From contig DATNDG010000076.1 of NCBI GenBank assembly GCA_035553515.1, positions 1 through 48,791 on the forward strand: DNA of 48,791 bases. Reading direction: 5' to 3'. The notes beneath the pieces were generated by a model that worked only from the letters and a program-made list of their open reading frames with translations, was not told the DNA's origin and did no database searches. This document shows, piece by piece, positions 33,996 through 42,957 of this stretch; within the stretch, counting starts at the first letter, position 1, and the number at the start of each line of letters is the position of its first letter. Source of the DNA: DAHUYF01 sp035553515. Lineage in GTDB: Bacteria; Pseudomonadota; Alphaproteobacteria; ATCC43930; CGMCC-115725. The position numbers were made by a program, and so were the translations under genes.

Positions 33996-35897
33996 CTAGG
34001 CCGAACCGTCCCCCTGGGGAAAGACATCGAGCCGCCTCGCCCGCTCGAGATAGCGGACGGCATCCTCCGGCAACAGCAGCCGGCGTTCGACGAGCTCGGC
34101 GACGGCTCGTTCCACTTCGGCAACATAAGCCCAGCGGTTCGGATAGCGTTCTCCCAGAGCGGGCCGCGGATCGCCGTTCCGTTCGCGTTCCGCGGCTGTT
34201 TTCGCCAGCGGAATGAAGCTGCCGTCGCGGTCGGCGAGCTCGTCTTCGGGAAACGGCTCGCGATAGAGGTTCCAGCCGGTATATGTCCCGAGCGGCACCG
34301 CGATATCGGGAAGCCTCACCCCGGAAAGCTCGTTCCCGTCAGGATCGACCTTGGGGACCAGCGTCCGATAGGCGCGACGCCCCGGCTTCGGCTCGACCCA
34401 GCCACCGGGCGGCGCGATGCGATTGGCCTGCCGCGCGACGGCGACGCGGGGAAGCTCAGGGAATCCCGCCGCTTCCGCCGGCACCAGCGTAGCCTCGGCG
34501 AGGCAGGGCACGGCGCTGGGCGGCGGCACGCGCCCATCCGCCACCCACCCGTCGAGCGCAACCAGCAGCGCCCGGACCGCCGGCATCGGGTTGTGCGGAT
34601 TGCGCGGGTTCGCTGCCGGGCCGCGATTGCTCGGGCTACCCGGCCGCCCGCCATGCTGGGTCCCGGCAATGAGATAGGCTCGGGCGCCTTCGGGCAAACT
34701 CACATCGCGCTCGGCCAGCGGGTCGGTATGCAACAGCGAAGCGCCCTTCTGCCAATATTCCGTAGAGGTGTTGGTCTGCATGAAGAATGGGTCGGAGCCG
34801 TCGCCGCGGAAAAGCGAACCCTCCACTTCGGTCAAGGGATCGCGGAGGCGTGCCGTCGAGAAGGGAAATTCGTTCTCCGGGAAGTCATGATCCTCGTGCT
34901 GGGTATTGGTGCGGAAGGGCTGGGCGAAGAGCTCGTTCAAAAAGACCCGGCCGCTGCCGGCCGTATGCGCCAGTACCCCGTCGAAGACGCGGCGTCCCTG
35001 TTCGTCACGGTTGAAGCCCAGGGCGATATGGGTGCGAAGATATCTTCCGGCCTGGGATATTCCGAAGCCCAGCGCATGACTCGGACGGAACCCCAGCAGA
35101 TCCGCCGCGGGAGCCTCGTAACGCAGATAGCTCACCAGATCGCGCGTCGCCGCAAACCCGATGCCGAGGACGGGCGAGCCATGGGCCGGATAAACCAATT
35201 CATAAAGCGAGCCCGGCTCGGGCGCCCTACCCTCGGGCATGAGCCGCACGCGCCGCTCATCGAGGAATTGCCACTCCCCGGCAGCGAGCTCTTGGCGGGG
35301 GTCGGCTTGGCGGCGGCGGAAGCTGAGGCGCGAGCGACCTTGCTCGAGGCTCGCCGCGGGAAAGGAGAGCCGGAAGACATCGACTGGAGAATCGGGCCTC
35401 GTCCCGGGAACGAACTCGTCGCGGATGAAGCGGGTGATCGGGCGTCCCGCCTGTTGAGCGATGGGGCCGTCGAAGCCCAACGCCGCGTTGACGCGCTTCA
35501 CCGTGGCGTCCCAGCCCGACCAGACGATGGTGAAGCCCAGCCTGAGCGGCAGGGCATCGCCGAAATCGGCGGGTGATTTGAGGTCGTTGCCGGCGGCCGC
35601 GGCGCAGAGATTGGCAAAGAGCATCTTGCGGCCGCGGTTATTCACCTCGTAGAGCAGCCGGCCATTGCCCCTGGCGGGCTCGACCGGCGCCAGAATGAAG
35701 AAATCGGTCTCGTACTCAATGAGGCCCGCGGCATTGCGCGGCGCCAGATCGATATCGGCGATCGCGCGGTTTTCTGCGGCCGCCGGCGCGAGGACGCCCT
35801 TGGCCTTGCCGATGAGCCGGCGATAGCACCCAGCCGCGCCGAACTCGCGGCCCTCGGCCACCACCTCCGCGCGCTCCATCGTGATCGAAGAGATCAT
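33996..35897 (-). CDS. Alpha/beta hydrolase domain-containing protein
   Basis: A 633-residue protein of the alpha/beta hydrolase domain group often annotated as Abhydrolase_10. The nucleophile region is GFGISQAGRYLRT, and the N-terminal portion has GRLLYEVNNRGRKMLF, typical of this group. There is no signal peptide. Substrates of this family are poorly known; esters or terpenoid-like compounds are usual suggestions. Its ATG overlaps the stop of the acyl-CoA dehydrogenase-like gene by one base (TGATG), so the two are probably made together and act in one catabolic pathway. It is not part of the replication/translation block around it. Confidence 0.85.
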   Translation of the reverse strand: MISSITMERAEVVAEGREFGAAGCYRRLIGKAKGVLAPAAAENRAIADIDLAPRNAAGLIEYETDFFILAPVEPARGNGRLLYEVNNRGRKMLFANLCAAAAGNDLKSPADFGDALPLRLGFTIVWSGWDATVKRVNAALGFDGPIAQQAGRPITRFIRDEFVPGTRPDSPVDVFRLSFPAASLEQGRSRLSFRRRQADPRQELAAGEWQFLDERRVRLMPEGRAPEPGSLYELVYPAHGSPVLGIGFAATRDLVSYLRYEAPAADLLGFRPSHALGFGISQAGRYLRTHIALGFNRDEQGRRVFDGVLAHTAGSGRVFLNELFAQPFRTNTQHEDHDFPENEFPFSTARLRDPLTEVEGSLFRGDGSDPFFMQTNTSTEYWQKGASLLHTDPLAERDVSLPEGARAYLIAGTQHGGRPGSPSNRGPAANPRNPHNPMPAVRALLVALDGWVADGRVPPPSAVPCLAEATLVPAEAAGFPELPRVAVARQANRIAPPGGWVEPKPGRRAYRTLVPKVDPDGNELSGVRLPDIAVPLGTYTGWNLYREPFPEDELADRDGSFIPLAKTAAERERNGDPRPALGERYPNRWAYVAEVERAVAELVERRLLLPEDAVRYLERARRLDVFPQGDGSA

Positions 35898-37042
35898 CAG
35901 GTGACGGAGAGATCCGGCTCGAGGCCGAGCAGCGCCTGCCCCACGGTCTCGAAATGCTGCTGTCGCGCCTGGAGGTGCTGCGAGACTGTCATGATGTCGC
36001 GCATGCGCCGCTCCAGCGGATGGCTCATATAAATCGCCGTCGCCCCGGCGGCATGGAAAACCGTATCGGCAACCTCGCGTGCCTGATGGATGGCGTAGGT
36101 GCTGCTGAGGCGATTGGCGAGGCGCTGCTCGACGCTAAGCCTGCCCTCCTGGGCCGCCTGCCAGCCCGCTTCGAGGGTCTGCTGCAGCAAGGCGCGCGCC
36201 GAGTCGAGTTTGGCCTGGCATTGCGCCACCTGGGCCTGCACCAGCGCGTCCTCGCACAAGGTGTTGCGGGTGAGCCGCGGCGTCTTGGTGCCGGCGAGTG
36301 CGATGAATTCCGCCAGCATGGCGCGGGCGATCCCGAGCGCGACGCCGGGAAAGCCCGCCATATAGACTGAGTTGATGGTGAAGCGATAAAGCGGGTAGTC
36401 CGTGCGCCGCGGCATGTTGCGCAGGAAGCTGCGCTCCGCCGGAACGAACAGATCCTGCACCTCATAGGCATCGCTCGCCGTGCCCTTGAGGCCGATGACC
36501 TGCCAGACGTCGCGGATCTCGGCGCTTTCCGCGGGAAAAACGAAGGTGCGCAACAGCGGCGTGCCGTCCGGCGCAAGCTGCTGCTTTCCCGCGGCATCGA
36601 GCACCGTGACATAGCAACCGAGCCAGCTCGCCTGTCGGCAGCCGCTGGCAAAGCCCCATTTGCCGCTGATGCGAAAGCCCCCGGGCACCTCGCTCACCTG
36701 CGCCGCGCCGGGACCCCAGGCGAGCACCGCACGCTGGCCGCCGAAGATCGCGCGCGCTTCATCGGCCTCGAGAAATCCCGCCGATTGCGCGCAGCCATTC
36801 GCCTGGCAGACGCACCACGCCGTGCTGCCATCCGCCTTGGCGAGTTCCTCGATTACCAGCGAGAAAGTCATGAGGTCGAGTTCGGCGCCGCCCAGATTGC
36901 GCGGCAGCAGCAGCCGGTAGAGCCCGGCCGCATGGAGCGCCTCCACGACTTCCGGCGTCAGCCGCCGCTCCCGCTCGATCGCATCGCCCGCGGCGGCGAT
37001 CATCGGCGCAAGCTGGCGCGCCGTCGCCAAGGAATTGCTCAT
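35897..37042 (-). CDS. Acyl-CoA dehydrogenase-like flavoprotein
   Basis: A 381-residue protein of the acyl-CoA dehydrogenase superfamily. The ATG at 37042 (MSNSLATARQLAP) is preferred over one 12 codons upstream. The N-terminal helical part (LHAAGLYRLLLPRNLGG), the middle beta domain (GKWGFASGCRQASW) and a C-terminal helical domain are all present. The pattern of the middle region and the LERRMRDIMTVSQH end is closer to flavin-dependent monooxygenases (HpaB/DszC-like) than to true fatty-acid dehydrogenases, and I do not see the usual catalytic Glu context. It is coupled to the hydrolase downstream. Confidence 0.85.
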   Translation of the reverse strand: MSNSLATARQLAPMIAAAGDAIERERRLTPEVVEALHAAGLYRLLLPRNLGGAELDLMTFSLVIEELAKADGSTAWCVCQANGCAQSAGFLEADEARAIFGGQRAVLAWGPGAAQVSEVPGGFRISGKWGFASGCRQASWLGCYVTVLDAAGKQQLAPDGTPLLRTFVFPAESAEIRDVWQVIGLKGTASDAYEVQDLFVPAERSFLRNMPRRTDYPLYRFTINSVYMAGFPGVALGIARAMLAEFIALAGTKTPRLTRNTLCEDALVQAQVAQCQAKLDSARALLQQTLEAGWQAAQEGRLSVEQRLANRLSSTYAIHQAREVADTVFHAAGATAIYMSHPLERRMRDIMTVSQHLQARQQHFETVGQALLGLEPDLSVT

Positions 37043-37159
37043 GCGTACAACATAGCCGGAAGGAGAATGCAGCTGCAAAGCGGCGAGCCTTTGGCGCTGA
37101 GGGGTGCAGCGCTAGCCTCGATTGCGGGGGAGCGGCCACTTCAGAGAAGGCGACAGGCG

Positions 37160-37603
37160 ATGACCGGACCCCAAGAGCTGATCACCCTGCCCTCGGCCGC
37201 GCAGCGCGCCTTCGTGATCGCGGCACGGGCCGCGGGCCTGCCCTGGGATGCGGTCTGTCAGATGCTGCCACCCGGCCCGGTCGACGGCGCCGCGCTCGAC
37301 AAGGCGCAATTCGAAGCGCAGTTCGAGGGGGAGCGCAAGGCCAGCCCCTTGCTGGCCATCCGCCTCATCATCGCGCGCATCCTGCAGCGTGCCCTCCTCG
37401 ACGACGATGCCGCGGCAGTCGCGGCGCAGCTCGCCGTCTTCAAGAGCATCAAGAACTGGACCCAGCTGGTGGTGCCGGAGCCGGGGACGGTGGAGCTCTA
37501 TCTCCACCGCCTCACCCAGCGCGAGCGCGACCAGTTTCGGCGGCTCTATGAAAAGGCCGTCGGCGAGATCGAGGATAAGGGGGCGGAAGCGGCGGAGGGG
37601 TGA
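37160..37603 (+). CDS. Hypothetical protein, 147 aa
   Basis: A 147-residue protein with an ATG at 37160. It begins MTGPQELITLPSAAQRAFVIAARAAGLPW, has a helix-rich middle (LLAIRLIIARILQRALLDDD) and ends with a charged helix (RRLYEKAVGEIEDKGAEA). No signal peptide or metal motif is visible. It lies on the opposite strand from its neighbours, diverging from the flavoprotein gene and converging on the 64-residue gene. The opening has a weak similarity in feel to small DNA-binding or terminase-like proteins, but I would not assign a function. Confidence 0.6.
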   Translation: MTGPQELITLPSAAQRAFVIAARAAGLPWDAVCQMLPPGPVDGAALDKAQFEAQFEGERKASPLLAIRLIIARILQRALLDDDAAAVAAQLAVFKSIKNWTQLVVPEPGTVELYLHRLTQRERDQFRRLYEKAVGEIEDKGAEAAEG

Positions 37604-37612
37604 GGGGCACAA

Positions 37613-37807
37613 TCAATGAAGTGCCGGCGAGCTCTGCTGCTGCATGTAGATGCACACGAAGGCGACCGCACCAACGACAATTAAGGCTGCGGCGAAGGTA
37701 TAAAGCGCTTGTTGCCAACGTGGTCGCCAGTTGAAGGCTTTCCATGCCACGTAAGATGCCGCAACCCCGGCTAAGTTATAGATCCCATTGAAGGACGGCT
37801 CTGACAT
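37613..37807 (-). CDS. Small membrane protein, 64 aa
   Basis: A 64-residue protein with one strong membrane helix (ALYTFAAALIVVGAVAFVCIYM, about 34-54) and a possible weaker one near residues 10-26. The C-terminus is short and polar. It lies between tmk and the plus-strand hypothetical gene, within the segment that splits the housekeeping block. No function can be assigned. Confidence 0.55.
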   Translation of the reverse strand: MSEPSFNGIYNLAGVAASYVAWKAFNWRPRWQQALYTFAAALIVVGAVAFVCIYMQQQSSPALH

Positions 37808-38000
37808 CAGCGTCCTCTCCCTTACGGATCCATCGGGGCACAGTTGTGAAGCAGGTGGGCCCGAACCGCACGCGCAAGAGTTGCACGCGACAGAACGCGT
37901 GTAAACAATATGATTAAACCAGCGGTAAAGTGTCAGCTGCGCACTGCACTCGCCGCGGTTCGTGATTTGATTAGAGTCGCGCGGAAAGTGAAGAAGTTAG

Positions 38001-38636
38001 TCATACCGTCGACTTCAGCCGCTCGCGCAGGGCTGTGAGCACCGCCTGATGGACCTCGGCGACAGGCTTCGTCGCGTCGATGATGAGGCAGCGCTGCGGC
38101 TCGGCGCGGGCGATCTCGAGAAAGCCCTGGCGGAGCTTCTCGTGGAACTCCGCTCCCTTGCGCTCGAAGCGGGTCTCGCCACCCGCCCGCTTGCCCGCAC
38201 GCGCGAGGCCCTCGGTCACGGGCAAATCGAGGATGAAGGTGAGGTCGGGCGCGAAATCGCCGGCGATGAGCCGATGGAGCCGCCGGAGCTCGTCTTGCGG
38301 AACGCCGCCGGCCGAGCCCTGATAGGCCAGCGTCGAATCGGCGAAGCGGTCGCACAGCACCCATTGCCCGCGCTCGAGCGCCGGCCAGACGGTCGCGGTC
38401 AGGTGGTTGCGCCGGGCGGCGACAACCAGCAAGGCCTCGCTCAGCGCATCCCAACGCTGCGGATCGCCTTCGACCAGCAGCTTGCGGATCTCTTCGGCGC
38501 CCGGCGCACCGCCGGGCTCACGCGTCGCGATCACCGGAACGCCGGCGCGGTTCAGAGCCTCGAGGAGGAGGCGGAGCTGGGTCGATTTGCCCGCGCCCTC
38601 GCCGCCTTCGAAGGTTATGAACCGCCCGCGGCTCAG
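38001..38636 (-). CDS. tmk: Thymidylate kinase with a probable CTG start
   Basis: A 211-residue kinase converting dTMP to dTDP. Reading from CTG at 38636 gives a leader SRGRFITFEGGEGAGKST with Walker A at residues 11-19, the normal alphaproteobacterial opening. A stop lies two codons upstream, and the next conventional start (GTG, 38534) would remove Walker A. The rest is standard: CDRFADSTLAYQG and a basic LID region. The CTG overlaps the dacC stop as CTGA, where many relatives would have ATGA, so translational coupling to dacC could support the weak start. It is the last gene before the inserted segment. Confidence 0.9.
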   Translation of the reverse strand: MSRGRFITFEGGEGAGKSTQLRLLLEALNRAGVPVIATREPGGAPGAEEIRKLLVEGDPQRWDALSEALLVVAARRNHLTATVWPALERGQWVLCDRFADSTLAYQGSAGGVPQDELRRLHRLIAGDFAPDLTFILDLPVTEGLARAGKRAGGETRFERKGAEFHEKLRQGFLEIARAEPQRCLIIDATKPVAEVHQAVLTALRERLKSTV

Positions 38637-39790
38637 TGCTTGCTACCCCAGAGCAGATAGCCCGCAGTCTCGGCCATGCGTCCGACCGGACCGAGCCGAT
38701 CGACCGAGGCCGTCGTCTGCAGCGGAATATCGATCTCCTGGATATCGGGCGACGAGATGACGAGCTTGCCGACGGTCTGCCCCTTGGCGACCGGAGCGGC
38801 GAGCGTGTGGTCGTAGACCGCAGTCACCTTGAGGTCCTTGCGCGCGCCGGGCCACAGAGTCACCAGCGCATCCTTGGTCGGTGCGACGGGCACGCTCTGC
38901 TGCATGCCCATCCAGACCGGCGCCTGGTCGAGCGGCTCGCCCGCCTTGACGATGGTGTAGTCCTTGAACTCGCGGAACGCCCAGTCGAGGACGCGCTCGC
39001 CCTCCTGCCCGCGCTCTTTCATGCTCTGCATGCCGTTCAGCACGAAGATGATGCGGCGGTCATTGCGCACTGCCGAGCCGATCAGGCTGTAGCCGGACTC
39101 CTCGGTATGGCCGGTCTTCACGCCGTCGGCACCGAGGTCCTTGTAGAGCAGCGGGTTGCGGTTGCCCTGCTTGATGCCGTTGTAGGTGTAATCCAGGTCC
39201 TTCTCGTAGTGATAGTACTGCGGATAATCGTGGATGAGGTGCCAGGTCAGGATGGCGAGGTCGTGCGGCGTGGAATAGTGATCGGGCGCCGGCAGGCCGT
39301 TGACATTGGCGAAGTGGGAGTTGGTGAGCCCCAGCTTCTTGGCGGTCTCGTTCATCTTCTCGACGAAGGCCTGCTGGCTTCCGGCCAACCCCTCGGCAAG
39401 CACGACGCAGGCGTCATTGCCCGACTGGATGATGATGCCGTGCAAGAGGTCGTCGATCTTCACCTCGCCCGGATAGGGCACGAACATCTTGGAGCCGCCG
39501 GTGCGCCACGCCGCCTCGCTGACCGGCAGCATATCGTCGAGCTTGGCCTTGCCGTCGGCGAGATAGCCAAAGGCCGTATAGACGGTCATGAGCTTGCTGA
39601 GCGACGCGGTCGGGATGCGCTTGTCGCCGTTCTTGTCGAGCAGCACCGCCATCGTCTGGTAGTCGATGGCGTAGGCGTCCTGCGCCGTGGTGTCGAAGGT
39701 CGGGCGATCGGCGAATGCCGGCATCGCCATGGAAAGGATAGCGAGAAACAATCCCCAGCCCGAGAGGCGGGGCAATGACAAGATCTTCAT
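38633..39790 (-). CDS. dacC: D-alanyl-D-alanine carboxypeptidase
   Basis: A 385-residue penicillin-binding protein of the DacA/DacC type, which trims the terminal D-Ala from peptidoglycan pentapeptides. The ATG at 39790 has a GGAG just upstream and gives a signal peptide ending near AFA. Active-site motifs are S63-L-S-K66, S123-G-N125 and K225-T-G227. The C-terminal domain and a final segment (GRMAETAGYLLWGSKH) follow, the latter possibly amphipathic and membrane-binding. It lies between rlpA and tmk and shares its stop codon bases with the tmk start. Confidence 0.96.
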   Translation of the reverse strand: MKILSLPRLSGWGLFLAILSMAMPAFADRPTFDTTAQDAYAIDYQTMAVLLDKNGDKRIPTASLSKLMTVYTAFGYLADGKAKLDDMLPVSEAAWRTGGSKMFVPYPGEVKIDDLLHGIIIQSGNDACVVLAEGLAGSQQAFVEKMNETAKKLGLTNSHFANVNGLPAPDHYSTPHDLAILTWHLIHDYPQYYHYEKDLDYTYNGIKQGNRNPLLYKDLGADGVKTGHTEESGYSLIGSAVRNDRRIIFVLNGMQSMKERGQEGERVLDWAFREFKDYTIVKAGEPLDQAPVWMGMQQSVPVAPTKDALVTLWPGARKDLKVTAVYDHTLAAPVAKGQTVGKLVISSPDIQEIDIPLQTTASVDRLGPVGRMAETAGYLLWGSKH

Positions 39791-39890
39791 GCGCTCCACT
39801 CGCTTACATCGGCGCCAAACGCGCCACGGTCCGGCGATGCCGCTGCGTTAGCAGCGGAATGCGCCGAAATTATGATCCCTGCGCCGGACA

Positions 39891-40823
39891 TCAATCGACG
39901 ACGATGCGCGCGTCGCTGAGCCCGGTGGCGAGAACCCGGTCGAGCAGCTTGTCGGCGTCCTCGACGTTGCCGATCGGTCCGAGCCGGACCCGGTAGAGTG
40001 CGACGCCGTTGATCCTGGCGCCCGTCACTTTGACGTTGCCCAGCGCCTGAAGCCGGCCCTTCACCCGTTGGGCGTTGCCGGCGACCGCGAAGGCGCCAGC
40101 CTGGATATAGATCTGCGTCGCTTTGACCGGCACCACTGTCACCTTCTCGGTGGCCGGCGGCAGAGCGGTGAGCATGGGTGCCGGCGGTGGCGGCGCCGGT
40201 CGCGACACCGGCACGGCCGGCGGCTCGAAGGAGGCGACTCGCGTGCCCGCCCCCTGGGTCAGCGATTGCGCCAGCACCGGCGCCACCGGAGCGGCGTGAG
40301 CGGGATCGGGCGGGGTGAACCGGCCCCCACCGGCGAGCGCCGCCACCTGAATGCTCTCGGGCACCAGGATCTTCACCTGCACTTTGGCCGTGCCCTGTTG
40401 CTCGAAGCCCAGGAGCTGAGCCGCGCGGCGCGACACGTCGATGATGCGGCCGCGGGCAAAGGGGCCGCGATCGTTGACGCGCAACTCGATCGAGCGGCCA
40501 TTCTCGAGATTGGTCACCTGGACGACGCTCGGCAGCGGCAGGGTGCGGTGCGCGGCGGTGAGCGCATTCAGATCGAAGACCTCGCCATCGGCGGTGTACT
40601 TGCCGCTGAACTCCTTGCCGTACCAGGAGGCGATGCCGGTCTCGTTATAGGTCCAGTCGACCGCCGGGTAATACCAGATACCGTCGATCTGATAGGGCTT
40701 GCCGATCTTGTAGGTGGCGCCGCCCTCAGACGTCGCCGGCGGCGCCGACGTCCGCCCGGCGCAAGCCGCCAGCGCCGCGAGCAATGCGAGAACGGCAAGG
40801 TGCTGAACGGTCCGGCGGATCAT
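39891..40823 (-). CDS. rlpA: RlpA-family lipoprotein with SPOR domain
   Basis: A 310-residue protein with a signal peptide and lipobox (LAAC, cysteine 21). The double-psi beta-barrel domain carries the GIASWYGKEFSGKYTADGE signature and NDRGPFARGRIIDVS. The C-terminal ~75 residues form a SPOR domain (IYIQAGAFAVAGNAQRV). RlpA proteins are lytic transglycosylases acting on denuded glycan at the septum. A Pro/Ala-rich linker joins the two domains. Its position between a lytic transglycosylase and dacC fits cell-wall maintenance. Confidence 0.94.
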   Translation of the reverse strand: MIRRTVQHLAVLALLAALAACAGRTSAPPATSEGGATYKIGKPYQIDGIWYYPAVDWTYNETGIASWYGKEFSGKYTADGEVFDLNALTAAHRTLPLPSVVQVTNLENGRSIELRVNDRGPFARGRIIDVSRRAAQLLGFEQQGTAKVQVKILVPESIQVAALAGGGRFTPPDPAHAAPVAPVLAQSLTQGAGTRVASFEPPAVPVSRPAPPPPAPMLTALPPATEKVTVVPVKATQIYIQAGAFAVAGNAQRVKGRLQALGNVKVTGARINGVALYRVRLGPIGNVEDADKLLDRVLATGLSDARIVVD

Positions 40824-40855
40824 GCGCCCTCGGGCAGCCTATAGGTTGTATAGGT

Positions 40856-41833
40856 TTACTGCTCTTCCATACTATCGGCAAGAAGCCCGACCGCGGTCGC
40901 AAAGAAGTTGGAGCTGTTCCACTTCATCAGTACGCGGTAATTGCCGTAGACCAGGACGGCCGGACCGTCCTCGCCGCCGGGCTCGAGGATCGAGGCTTCG
41001 AGATCGCGCTGCGGCAAGGCGCCGCCATCGACGCGGCGGATGCCAAGGCGCTGCCATTGCGCCAAGGATTTGTGAATGCCGGGGCCGAGCAGTGCGCGAT
41101 CGAAGCTCTTGGGCACGCGCACCTCGCGTCCCCAGGTCTCGTCGGCGCGCCAGCCGGATTGCGAGAGATAGTTGGCGATGGAGGCGAAGACGTCCTCCCG
41201 CCGGTGCCAGATGTCGCGCTTACCGTCGCCGCTGTAGCTCACCGCGTAAAGCAGGAAGCTCGAGGGCATGAACTGGCTCTGGCCCATGGCGCCAGCCCAG
41301 GATCCCAGCATGTCCTTGGGATCGATACCGTCCTCATCGACGATGCGCAGCGCGTTGATGAGCTCCTTGCGGAAGAAGGCGCTGCGCCGTCCGTCATAGG
41401 CCAGCGTCGCCAGCGAATCGATGACCCGGAATTTGCCGGTGGCGCGGCCGAAGCTGGTCTCGATCCCCCAGAGCGCGACGATGAAGCGCGGCTGGACGCC
41501 GTAGCGCCGGGCGACCGCCTCGAGCAGTGGACGGTTCTCTTGCAGCTTCTCGCGCGCCAGCTGCCGGCGCTCGGGACTCACGACCCGCTCGAGATAATCC
41601 TGGTAGGTGATCGTCGTCTCGGGCTGCTGGTGGTCGAGCTCGATGACCCGCGGCAACAGCTCGACCCCGGCAAGGGCGCGATCGAGCGAGGCCGGGCGGA
41701 TCCCCTGGGCGAGCGCCTCCTGGCGGACGCCCGCGAGCCAGGTGGAAAAATCCTCGCGGGCGACGCTCGCGGAAGCGGTCGGCGTGAGCCCGATGAGCAG
41801 CAGCAGGAGCAGAAGCAGGCGGCGAGCGGGCAA
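40856..41833 (-). CDS. mltB: Lytic murein transglycosylase (MltB-like)
   Basis: A 325-residue enzyme that cleaves peptidoglycan with formation of a 1,6-anhydro end. It has a signal peptide (LLLLLLLLIGLTPTASA) without a clear lipobox, the catalytic Glu at residue 125 within LWGIETSFG, and the family stretches AGAMGQSQFMPSSF and GNYRVLMKWN. The start is a TTG at 41833, supported by GAGGGA five bases upstream. It lies 32 bases from rlpA. A motif at 41932-41945, about 100 bases upstream, recurs near 43603. Confidence 0.93.
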   Translation of the reverse strand: MPARRLLLLLLLLIGLTPTASASVAREDFSTWLAGVRQEALAQGIRPASLDRALAGVELLPRVIELDHQQPETTITYQDYLERVVSPERRQLAREKLQENRPLLEAVARRYGVQPRFIVALWGIETSFGRATGKFRVIDSLATLAYDGRRSAFFRKELINALRIVDEDGIDPKDMLGSWAGAMGQSQFMPSSFLLYAVSYSGDGKRDIWHRREDVFASIANYLSQSGWRADETWGREVRVPKSFDRALLGPGIHKSLAQWQRLGIRRVDGGALPQRDLEASILEPGGEDGPAVLVYGNYRVLMKWNSSNFFATAVGLLADSMEEQ

Positions 41834-41931
41834 GGCGGTCCCTCAAACGATACGGCAGCGAAACCTTCCGCGGCGGCGTTGCCGGCGGGACCGGCCGCGG
41901 GATCGGCCATGGTGCGGCCGGAATGGTTAAA

Positions 41932-41945
41932 TTTTAGTCAAAATC
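41932..41945. promoter_or_regulatory. TTTTAGTCAAAATC motif upstream of mltB
   Basis: This 14-base motif differs by one base from the sequence at 43603-43616. It sits ~100 bases upstream of the TTG start of mltB in the otherwise GC-rich gap. A shared DNA-binding protein site is possible; two copies are weak evidence. Confidence 0.35.
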
Positions 41946-42002
41946 TTGCGATCCCGCACGTAAAATCAATGCGCTAGCGACTCGGGCGGCCGGCACGCGC
42001 GG

Positions 42003-42042
42003 CGGGTCGGGACACTTCCAACCGGGATCCTGGCCCGACCCG
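42003..42042 (-). terminator. Hairpin downstream of the thioesterase gene
   Basis: A perfect 9-base stem (CGGGTCGGG at 42003-42011 with CCCGACCCG at 42034-42042) and a 22-base loop, just past the stop codon of the minus-strand thioesterase gene. It has no T tract. It may end the transcript in a factor-assisted way or stabilise it. Confidence 0.4.
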
Positions 42043-42067
42043 TCCGCCGGCGCCTCGCCGGCTGGGC

Positions 42068-42931
42068 TCAGCCCGCCAGCGCCTGCGCCCGGGAGCGCAG
42101 CTCCGGCGGCAGCGGCGCCGAGCGGCGCGCTTCGAGGTCGAAATGAACGCCGGATTGGTGAAAGCGGGCGAGCGGCTCGCCGCTCTTCGCAAGCTGCATC
42201 TCATGCACCATGCGGAGCGACGAATTCCCGGCAGCAATAAGCCGGCTCGCGAGCACCAGCCCATCCCCTGCTCCCGGTGGCGGCGCCAGCAGGTGGAGGC
42301 GCGTCTCGAAGGTGGAGAAGCCGCGCCGGTTCTCGCGCATATAGCCCGGCGTCATGCCGAAGGCGGCGCAGACATGGAGGCAGGCATGGGCAAAGCGGTG
42401 GACATAACCGGCGAGCGACAGCTCGCCGCGCTCGTCCACCTCGGCGGATTTCACCCGGTCGCGGCCGCTGTCGATAGCGCGCGCGCCGGCGGACGGCTCG
42501 GGGACCGGCTCGAAGCCAGGGCTGTTCCAGGCGGTCACCGATCTGGCCAGCGCGCGGCGTTGCTCGTCGCGTCCGCCATAAGGCAGCTCGCGCGGGGCAA
42601 GCATGTGCTCGACCAGCGTGGTCACCTCGCCGCTGCCGGGATCGCTGAATTCATGGCCGATGGTGAGCCCTTCGCCGCTCGCGCCGATCACGCCACTGCG
42701 TGCGACGATGCCGTCGCCGGCGCGCAGTTCCTTCTGGTAGCGGACGAGAACGTCGCTCGTCCGCCAAGCCGCGGCAGGCGGCAGCTGCGGCGCAGCGCGC
42801 TCGATGAGTGCAAAGGCGGCGTCGGTGAAGCGGTCGAAATAATAGGCGATCGTGAGATGCCCCATCACGTCGCATTCCCAGGCGGCGACGACGCTGCGAT
42901 AGGTCTCGGCGAGTTCCGTGGTGCCGGACAT
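42068..42931 (-). CDS. Double-hotdog thioesterase family protein
   Basis: A 287-residue protein with two hotdog halves, each with a typical helix/strand pattern: CDVMGHLTIAYYFDRFTDAAF near the start and FSTFETRLHLLAPPPGAGDG later. These enzymes hydrolyse acyl-CoA thioesters. The ATG at 42931 has an AGGAG ribosome site. The D-V-M-G-H-L-(T)-x-(A)-Y-Y opening places it with the 4-hydroxybenzoyl-CoA type folds. The acyl substrate is unknown; an acyl-CoA dehydrogenase gene lies 2 kb away on the other strand, without proof of a shared pathway. Confidence 0.85.
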   Translation of the reverse strand: MSGTTELAETYRSVVAAWECDVMGHLTIAYYFDRFTDAAFALIERAAPQLPPAAAWRTSDVLVRYQKELRAGDGIVARSGVIGASGEGLTIGHEFSDPGSGEVTTLVEHMLAPRELPYGGRDEQRRALARSVTAWNSPGFEPVPEPSAGARAIDSGRDRVKSAEVDERGELSLAGYVHRFAHACLHVCAAFGMTPGYMRENRRGFSTFETRLHLLAPPPGAGDGLVLASRLIAAGNSSLRMVHEMQLAKSGEPLARFHQSGVHFDLEARRSAPLPPELRSRAQALAG

Positions 42932-42957
42932 GATCTCTCCTCTTTCGGGGGCCGCGA

